A stretch of 13,958 nt of DNA from positions 1 through 13,958 of the forward strand of contig CACZSB010000180.1 of the NCBI GenBank assembly GCA_902783765.1, in the 5' to 3' direction. Shown here piece after piece: positions 1 through 4,997 of this stretch. Each line of letters opens with the position of its first letter. The stretch's first letter is position 1. A model generated the notes under the pieces. The model was not told the DNA's origin, did no database searches, and saw only the letters and a list, made by a program, of their open reading frames with translations. Position numbers and translations under genes: made by a program. The DNA comes from an uncultured Lachnospiraceae bacterium (GTDB lineage Bacteria; Bacillota; Clostridia; Lachnospirales; Lachnospiraceae).

Positions 1-1381
1 TGGAGCGGATCGGTTGAAAAATGAGGGCTTTTACGGGCCGGCGGAGGCCGGGGCGCTGGAAACGGAGCTGGAGAACATTGCCCAGCTTATGGGAGCCTTG
101 GATCAGGCGCCGGGGGCGGTGGAGGATCTGCGGCATCAGCTTTCCGGTTTTAAGGATTTGCGGGGGAGCTTTAGAAAGTGCCGCAGCGAGGCTCTGGATG
201 AGGTGGAATTATTCGAGCTTTGGTCCTTTGCCGCCCGATTGCAGCGCCTGATTCCCTGCTTTAAGGCCCTGCCCTCTTATGAAGCCCTGCAGGGGCTGAG
301 CCTCCGGGAGGCGGAGGAGGTTTTGCGGATTTTAGATCCCACCGGCAGTGACCGGGCGGGCTTTTATGTGGAAGACGAACGGAGTCCGGCCCTGGCTAAA
401 GCCCGCCGGGAAAAGCGGGCCCTGGAGGAAAAGCTGAAGCGGGAAGAGGGCCCGCGGGCGCAGCTGCTTCAAGAAAGGCAGGAGGCCGCCCGCCGGGAGG
501 AGGAGGCCCTGCTGGCCATTTATGAGTCCATGAGCCGGGCACTCATTCCTTATCTGGATCTTTTGGAGGAAAATGCTGCGGTCTTGGGCCGGCTGGACGG
601 GGCCCTGGCCAAGGCCCTTTTGGCCCGGCGCTTTGGCTGCAGCCGGCCTCTGATGGGGGGCGAAGGCCTCTATTTGCAGCAGGCAGTCCACCCGGAGGTG
701 GCGGCCCATTTAAAGGAACGAGGCCGGGATTTTACCCCCCTGGATATTACCCTGGAGGCGGGGGTCACCCTTTTGACCGGCGCCAATATGGGGGGCAAGA
801 GCGTGGCCCTGAAAACAGTTCTTTTGAACAGTCTTTTGGCCTTAAGCGGTTGTTATGTTTTTGCGGAAAAAGCTCGGATCCCCCTGCTTCGGGAGGCGGC
901 TCTGATCAACCGGGATTTTTCCGATGCCCGGCAGGGCCTCAGCAGCTTTGGCGGCGAAATGCTCCAGCTGAAGGAAGCCCTGGGCCGGATCCGCACCCAG
1001 GGTCTGAGTTTGATCATCATGGACGAACCGGCCCGGGGTACCAACGCCAGGGAGGGGGCGGCCATTGTACGGGGGATTGTGGCTTATTTGAGAACCAGGC
1101 CTGCCCTGACTCTGTTGGCCACCCACTATGACGGGGCCGGAGATCTGGCCCTGCGCCATTATCAGGTAAAGGGCCTGGATCAGATGCGAGAAGAGAGCCC
1201 GGATTTGGGCAGTTTTCCCCAGAGCCGGGACGGCCTGCGGCTCATTGAAAATGCCATGGATTACGGTTTGATAGAGGTGGAAAAGGGACGGGAATGCCCC
1301 CGGGACGCCCTGACCATCTGCCGGCTGTTGGGCCTGCCGGAGGAGATATTACAGGAGGCTCAGGGGGAGTCCTCTCCGTAG
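1..1381 (+). CDS. kamC: MutS-family ATPase, KamC-like (lysine 5,6-aminomutase reactivase), 5' partial
   Basis: The reading frame is open back to base 2, so the protein almost certainly begins before the window; the TTG at 14 is only the first formal start codon inside it, and residue numbers here count from that TTG. A coiled-coil-rich lever region (about 130-180, rich in Glu, Arg and Lys) precedes a MutS-type ABC ATPase domain. Walker A is TGANMGGKS (255-263, Lys262), the signature segment is SSFGGEM, Walker B runs into DEPARGTN (337-344), and the H-loop His is His371. True mismatch-repair MutS has DEIGRGTS at Walker B. The DEPARGTN form and the C-terminal 'IEVEKGRECPRDAL' stretch match what I recall of KamC, the ATPase partner of KamB that reactivates B12-dependent lysine 5,6-aminomutase. 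The family call is firm; the KamC call is from memory, and no kamB, kamD or kamE lies in the window to confirm it. The 3' end overlaps the convergent regulator gene. Confidence 0.65.
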   Translation, partial: GADRLKNEGFYGPAEAGALETELENIAQLMGALDQAPGAVEDLRHQLSGFKDLRGSFRKCRSEALDEVELFELWSFAARLQRLIPCFKALPSYEALQGLSLREAEEVLRILDPTGSDRAGFYVEDERSPALAKARREKRALEEKLKREEGPRAQLLQERQEAARREEEALLAIYESMSRALIPYLDLLEENAAVLGRLDGALAKALLARRFGCSRPLMGGEGLYLQQAVHPEVAAHLKERGRDFTPLDITLEAGVTLLTGANMGGKSVALKTVLLNSLLALSGCYVFAEKARIPLLREAALINRDFSDARQGLSSFGGEMLQLKEALGRIRTQGLSLIIMDEPARGTNAREGAAIVRGIVAYLRTRPALTLLATHYDGAGDLALRHYQVKGLDQMREESPDLGSFPQSRDGLRLIENAMDYGLIEVEKGRECPRDALTICRLLGLPEEILQEAQGESSP

Positions 1382-1707
1382 CGGCAAAATTCCCGGATCA
1401 GGCCGTAGAGTTGGGCCTGCCGGGGCAGACTCTGGGCGGCGGTGAGCTCGTAGACCTCCCGGGGAATGGCACTGGCGGGGCGGCCCGCCCGGCCCTGGAG
1501 CTTTTCAAACAAATCGAAGAGTGACAGATCCAGGGCGGCGGCGATCCGTTCCAGACTGAGCAAAGGGATATTCTTCTCCCCCCGCTCCACCTGGCCGATA
1601 TAGGTAAAATGAAAGCCGGCCAGAGCCCCTAAGGCCTCCCGGCTCAGCCCCTTTTCCTTGCGGCATTGCCGCAGCAGGGCCCCCATTTTCCGGCACAGAT
1701 CTTCCAT
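1360..1707 (-). CDS. XRE-family helix-turn-helix transcriptional regulator
   Basis: A 115-residue protein with an N-terminal Cro/C1-type helix-turn-helix at about residues 8-65. The recognition region is roughly residues 21-43, and the domain ends in the usual IPLLSLERIAAALDLSLFDLF-like tail. The remaining 45 residues are short, with no recognisable sensor domain. I chose ATG 1707 rather than the upstream in-frame ATG at 1749 because a good ribosome binding site (AGGGAGG, 6 nt spacing) sits just before it, and because family members start close to the first helix. It is divergent from the starch lipoprotein gene (159 bp between the starts) and convergent with the MutS-like gene, overlapping it by 22 bp. 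Divergent placement makes it a candidate regulator of itself or of the starch genes, but nothing seen proves a target; starch operons more often use LacI-type MalR. The fold assignment is secure. Confidence 0.88.
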   Translation of the reverse strand: MEDLCRKMGALLRQCRKEKGLSREALGALAGFHFTYIGQVERGEKNIPLLSLERIAAALDLSLFDLFEKLQGRAGRPASAIPREVYELTAAQSLPRQAQLYGLIREFCRYGEDSP

Positions 1708-1713
1708 GATCAA

Positions 1714-1720
1714 CCTCCCT
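1714..1720 (-). promoter_or_regulatory. Ribosome binding site of the XRE gene
   Basis: On the minus strand this reads AGGGAGG, six bases before ATG 1707. It decides the start in favour of 1707 over the in-frame ATG at 1749. Confidence 0.7.
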
Positions 1721-1722
1721 GT

Positions 1723-1735
1723 CCTCAGACTAAGG
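1723..1735. repeat. Imperfect palindrome upstream of the XRE gene
   Basis: CCTCAGACTAAGG has arms that pair at five of six positions around a central A (CCTcAG / CTaAGG). It lies 16-28 bases before the XRE start codon, in the leader or promoter area of that gene, a usual place for an autoregulatory operator. One match this short can arise by chance. Confidence 0.3.
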
Positions 1736-1801
1736 GCCGCCGGGGCCAAAAACCACAGACCCTGGGCGGTCTCAAAGCTGAATACAGACTATAAATCCTG
1801 T

Positions 1802-1830
1802 TTGATTATTTCCCTGATTTTGTGTATAAT
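1802..1830 (+). promoter_or_regulatory. Sigma-A promoter of the starch locus
   Basis: A -35 box TTGATT (1802-1807) and a perfect -10 box TATAAT (1825-1830) are separated by exactly 17 bp, inside the most AT-rich stretch of the area. Transcription should start near 1836-1838, giving a leader of about 30 nt before the ATG at 1867. It is the best promoter I see in the window and plausibly drives the whole rightward gene series. Confidence 0.85.
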
Positions 1831-1836
1831 ATGGAC

Positions 1837-1849
1837 GGAATTTGATTCC
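1837..1849. promoter_or_regulatory. Palindrome GGAAT-ttg-ATTCC, candidate operator
   Basis: A perfect inverted repeat with 5-bp arms and a 3-bp centre lies seven bases after the -10 box, at the predicted transcription start and before the ribosome binding site. Repressors commonly bind in this position. In RNA it could also form a short 5'-end hairpin. It does not match the CcpA cre consensus as I know it, and no second copy was noticed. The symmetry is visible; the operator role is inferred. Confidence 0.4.
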
Positions 1850-1850
1850 A

Positions 1851-1858
1851 AAAGGAGG
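1851..1858 (+). promoter_or_regulatory. Strong ribosome binding site of the starch lipoprotein
   Basis: AAAGGAGG ends eight bases before ATG 1867. This near-perfect complement to the 16S rRNA tail fits high expression of the first gene. Confidence 0.8.
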
Positions 1859-1866
1859 AAATTAAC

Positions 1867-2892
1867 ATGAAAAAGATCATCGCGCTGCTGCTGGCCATGG
1901 CCATGGTACTTTCCCTGGCGGCCTGCAGCAACAGCAACAGCAGCAATACCACCACTACCCCGGAACAGAGCACAAGCGCTACCACCGAAGCGGAAAAGCC
2001 CCTGGCCGATGCGGGCCATGAAGCCTGGGTGGCCCATGGTCAGTACCTGCTGGCAGACGGCACGGAGAATGCCTGGAACGGCAAGGACAGCGCCCTGTAC
2101 GAAAAATCTGCCTTAAAGGCCATTACCCTTTCCGATGTGAAGACCATCAGCGAGGATCTGCATAAGACCCTTTCCGCCAAGGAAGTGCTGTATCTGTACA
2201 CCATCGATCTGATTTTCGGCACCAATGACGCAGGCTGGACCACCAATTTCCTGAAGGATGGCAAGCTGTACCGGGCCAATGGCTCCTACGCTTTCAAGGT
2301 AGCCCAGTGCACCGCGGAGGTGGACGGCGGCAATAAGGTTTATGCGGAAGCCCAGTGGATCTCCGATCCCCACACCGCCCATGCCGAATCCCTGACCCCT
2401 GAAACCATGTTCATGCCCGTATGGCAGGAAGAAGCGGATGAAAACGGTTTTTCCTGGGCCAGCAATCCCGTGGTTATCGGCGGTGCCGGTGTTTACACCC
2501 TGGTGATCGCCCAGTACAAAACCGCTTCCTCCCCCGAGAAGGCCGGCTATGGCATCGGTCTGGTATTGAAGGAGGCGAAGGACGGACAGGCCTATGAAGA
2601 AGTGGTGGCCTATGTGCCCGGGGATCATACCTACGGTATTGTAGGCGGCTTTGCCGGTTCCAACTGGGGCAGTGACGGCGCCGATGTGGAAATGAAGGCC
2701 GACGGTGAAAATACCTGGACCGGAGAAGTGGAACTGAAGGCCGGAGACGAATTCAAAGTTCGGGCCGACGGTGACTGGACCTACAGCTGGGGCGACGGCG
2801 ATAACAACTTCAAATGCGAAGCCGACGGCAGCTATGTGGTCACCATCAGTTTCGAAGGCGAGAATGCCAAGGTGGAAGTGAAGGCAAAATAA
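1867..2892 (+). CDS. Surface lipoprotein with C-terminal SusE/SusF-like starch-binding module
   Basis: The 341-residue protein has a lipoprotein signal peptide (MKK, hydrophobic core, LAAC lipobox; Cys20 is the lipidation site). A Ser/Asn/Thr-rich linker (about 21-45) would hold it away from the membrane. Residues 50-250 match no family I recognise. Residues 252-341 form a beta-sandwich-like module with the pattern YGIVG, NWG, a central TWTGEVELKAGDEFKVRADG and then W-rich GDWTYSW. This closely resembles C-terminal starch-binding domains of Bacteroidetes SusE/SusF. Trp267, Trp284, Lys297, Arg299, Trp304 and Trp308 are candidate glucan contacts. Promoter, ribosome site, first place in the series and codon use (glycine almost always GGC or GGT, Lys mostly AAG, unlike the GGG-rich neighbours) suggest abundant product. 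I infer a non-enzymatic starch-holding role. The X25-type modules of pullulanases are an alternative relation for the last domain. Confidence 0.75.
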   Translation: MKKIIALLLAMAMVLSLAACSNSNSSNTTTTPEQSTSATTEAEKPLADAGHEAWVAHGQYLLADGTENAWNGKDSALYEKSALKAITLSDVKTISEDLHKTLSAKEVLYLYTIDLIFGTNDAGWTTNFLKDGKLYRANGSYAFKVAQCTAEVDGGNKVYAEAQWISDPHTAHAESLTPETMFMPVWQEEADENGFSWASNPVVIGGAGVYTLVIAQYKTASSPEKAGYGIGLVLKEAKDGQAYEEVVAYVPGDHTYGIVGGFAGSNWGSDGADVEMKADGENTWTGEVELKAGDEFKVRADGDWTYSWGDGDNNFKCEADGSYVVTISFEGENAKVEVKAK

Positions 2893-2906
2893 TTCTTTCC
2901 GCCGGC

Positions 2907-2933
2907 GGGGCGGCCCTGGGCCGCCCCTTCTTT
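2907..2933 (+). terminator. Intrinsic terminator between lipoprotein and amylase genes
   Basis: GGGGCGGC (2907-2914) pairs perfectly with GCCGCCCC (2920-2927) around a short loop; one further C-G pair can close it to a 3-nt loop. TTCTTT follows. It begins 15 bases after the lipoprotein stop codon. Because I see no promoter before the amylase gene, it probably works as a partial terminator that gives more lipoprotein mRNA than enzyme mRNA. Confidence 0.78.
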
Positions 2934-2965
2934 ATATCACGGCTCCGGCGGAGAAAGGAGGCGGC

Positions 2966-4969
2966 ATGGGACAAAACAATAAAATGCGGCGGAGGCTGTT
3001 TTGTCTGATGGGACTCATGGGACTTTGTTTTCTCCTGGGGGCCTGTGGCTCCAAAACCCCGGAATATGCCGATTTTGAGGATAGCTATGTGGATACCCTG
3101 CCCCGCCGGGCAGAGGAGGGCCTGACTCTCCATGCCTTTAATTGGACTTACGAACAAATACGGGAAAACCTTCCGGCCATCCGGGAGGCCGGTTTTAAAA
3201 ATGTGCTCACCATGCCTGTGCAGCAGCCCAAAGGGGGCGGCGCCGCCTGGTGGGCCTTTTATCAGCCCCTAAGCTTTTCCATTGCGGAAAAATCCGCTTT
3301 GGGCAGCAAGGAAGATCTGATCCGCCTCTGCGAAGAGGCGGAGGGCTACGGGATCTGCATTTTGGCAGATATTGTGGCCAATCACATGGCCACCACGGAT
3401 CAGGAGGAAAAGGAGGCTGACGGCACCCCCATGGTCTCGCCCCTGGTGGAGGCCTACGAGCCCTGGATCTATGCCAACCGCAATCAGGATACGGACGGCC
3501 GGGGCCTTAGCTTTCATCACAGAAAAAATGCCACAGGATCCGGCGCGGAAACCCAGTATTATGCCTATGGCAATCTGCCGGATTTAAATACGGCCAATCC
3601 CTATGTTCAGGAACGGGTGCTGTCTCTCCTTAAGGAGTGCATCGATGCCGGGGTGGACGGTTTTCGCTTTGATGCGGCCAAGCATATCGAAACCCCCACG
3701 GACCCGGACTATCCCGGAGATTTCTGGGAAAAGACCCTGGAGGAGGCCAAAAAATATTATTTCGAGAAAACAGGTCAAAGCCTTTATGTTTACGGGGAGA
3801 TACTGAATGCGCCCCTGGGCCGGGGGCTGGAGGCCTATACCAAATATATGCGGGTCACCGATGACGGCTATACCGCCCAGCTGAAAAATGCTTTTGCCGC
3901 CAAGGATGCCTCTCTGATCCTTTCGGCCCGGCTGAAAAGCGGGGAGGCCCGGCAGCTGGTGGCCTGGGTGGAGAGCCACGATGAATATGTGAGCAGCAAT
4001 ACCCATTATTCCGAATTGCGGGTGGCAAAATACTGGGCGGTGCTGGCCACCCGGCCGGAGCTGGGAGCCCTGTATCTGGCCCGGCCCGACGGGGCTCTGC
4101 AGGTGGGCAGCGTGGGCTCCTATGCCTTTGAGGGGGCCCTGCTGGGGGCCATCAACCGCTTCCACAATCGTTTTTTGGGAGCCCGGGTCTTTGAACAGGC
4201 GGAGGGGACCTATCTGATCCATGAGCGCCTGGGAGAGGGGGACCAGGGGGCCTTGATTCTTTGCCTGGAGGACGGGGACCCGGAAAAGGAAGTGGTGATC
4301 TCCCTGCCCCACCTGGAAAACGGCAGGTATTATGATGCCGTTACGGGCCAGGCGGTAATGGTCCACAATCAGGAGGCCAGGATCCGCTTTGCCATTGAGG
4401 GCATGGCCATTCTCACCCGCTCCCCCGGCCTTTGCCCGGAGTATGAAATCAGCCAGCGGGGGGGCAGTTTTGCAGATTCCCTGGAAGTGACGATCTCCCT
4501 TAAAAACTGCGAGGAAGCCTGGTACTCTTTCAATGAGGAGTCGGAGCGCTATCCCATTAGCGGCTCTGCCCGAATCTCCCTTAAGGAGCATCTGGCAGAA
4601 AATCAGGTGACCCTTCATCTTGAGATGAAAAATGCTTCCTTCACCCGTGCCCGTCATTTCAGCTACAGCAAGATAGCGTTGCTGCCCGGAGGCTTTAATG
4701 TGATCAATCTGGCCCCGGAGCTTTTGGACGGCAGTTATGAATTATATATCTGGAGCTGGAACCCCAGCCGCTGGCATCAGGAATACGAGATCCGGGACGG
4801 AGTACTGCTGGTGGATACCGCCGGTATGACAGGCTTTCTGCTGGCGGTCTTTGAAAAGGGTTATGTGATAGGAGATCCCACCCGCTGGGACGCCCGGGTA
4901 ATCAAACAAAGTATGGATATTTCGGGAGAGCTGCTTGAGCAGGGCTTTGCGGATCTCTCGGGTTTCTAG
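2966..4969 (+). CDS. Lipid-anchored alpha-amylase, GH13 (AmyE-like, subfamily 28 type)
   Basis: This is an extracellular endo-acting alpha-1,4-glucanase of 667 residues. Its signal peptide ends in LLGAC (Cys27), so it should be membrane-anchored. The GH13 barrel spans about 50-400. Conserved region I is DIVANH (135-140). Region II GFRFDAAKH carries the nucleophile Asp236, region III YGEIL the acid/base Glu278, and region IV WVESHD the stabilising Asp339. FRFDAAKH, YGEIL, WVESHD and the later INRFHN are hallmarks of Bacillus subtilis AmyE. After the small C domain, residues about 480-560 look like a beta-sandwich linker domain ('FADSLEVTISL...AWYSFN'). Residues 577-667 form an aromatic-rich module (Trp596, Trp598, Trp603 in YIWSWNPSRW) that may bind starch. 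ATG 2966 follows AAAGGAGG. Pullulanase starts 28 bp downstream, probably co-transcribed. All catalytic residues are present. Confidence 0.93.
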   Translation: MGQNNKMRRRLFCLMGLMGLCFLLGACGSKTPEYADFEDSYVDTLPRRAEEGLTLHAFNWTYEQIRENLPAIREAGFKNVLTMPVQQPKGGGAAWWAFYQPLSFSIAEKSALGSKEDLIRLCEEAEGYGICILADIVANHMATTDQEEKEADGTPMVSPLVEAYEPWIYANRNQDTDGRGLSFHHRKNATGSGAETQYYAYGNLPDLNTANPYVQERVLSLLKECIDAGVDGFRFDAAKHIETPTDPDYPGDFWEKTLEEAKKYYFEKTGQSLYVYGEILNAPLGRGLEAYTKYMRVTDDGYTAQLKNAFAAKDASLILSARLKSGEARQLVAWVESHDEYVSSNTHYSELRVAKYWAVLATRPELGALYLARPDGALQVGSVGSYAFEGALLGAINRFHNRFLGARVFEQAEGTYLIHERLGEGDQGALILCLEDGDPEKEVVISLPHLENGRYYDAVTGQAVMVHNQEARIRFAIEGMAILTRSPGLCPEYEISQRGGSFADSLEVTISLKNCEEAWYSFNEESERYPISGSARISLKEHLAENQVTLHLEMKNASFTRARHFSYSKIALLPGGFNVINLAPELLDGSYELYIWSWNPSRWHQEYEIRDGVLLVDTAGMTGFLLAVFEKGYVIGDPTRWDARVIKQSMDISGELLEQGFADLSGF

Positions 4970-4983
4970 GGAAGCACCCATTC

Positions 4984-4993
4984 GGAAGGGAGG
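4984..4993 (+). promoter_or_regulatory. Ribosome binding site of the pullulanase gene
   Basis: GGAAGGGAGG lies just before ATG 4998. It supports that start over the in-frame ATG at 4935, which would put 21 residues ahead of the signal peptide. Confidence 0.65.
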
Positions 4994-4997
4994 CGTC

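Noticed and set aside
1478..1490. GGGCG-gcc-CGCCC hairpin as a terminator for the MutS-like gene
   Set aside because: It lies inside the XRE coding region, has only five stem pairs and no T-tract after it.
1708..1749. Upstream in-frame ATG (1749) for the XRE gene
   Set aside because: The extra 14 residues carry no domain and span the ribosome binding site used by ATG 1707.
3584..4657. A 357-codon open frame antisense to the amylase gene
   Set aside because: It mirrors the amylase codon pattern in a GC-rich gene, its composition (many Gly, His, Gln, Ile) is typical of an antisense shadow, and the sense strand has all catalytic motifs.
4935..4997. Upstream in-frame ATG for the pullulanase
   Set aside because: It would add 21 charged residues before the signal peptide and overlap the amylase gene; ATG 4998 has its own ribosome site.
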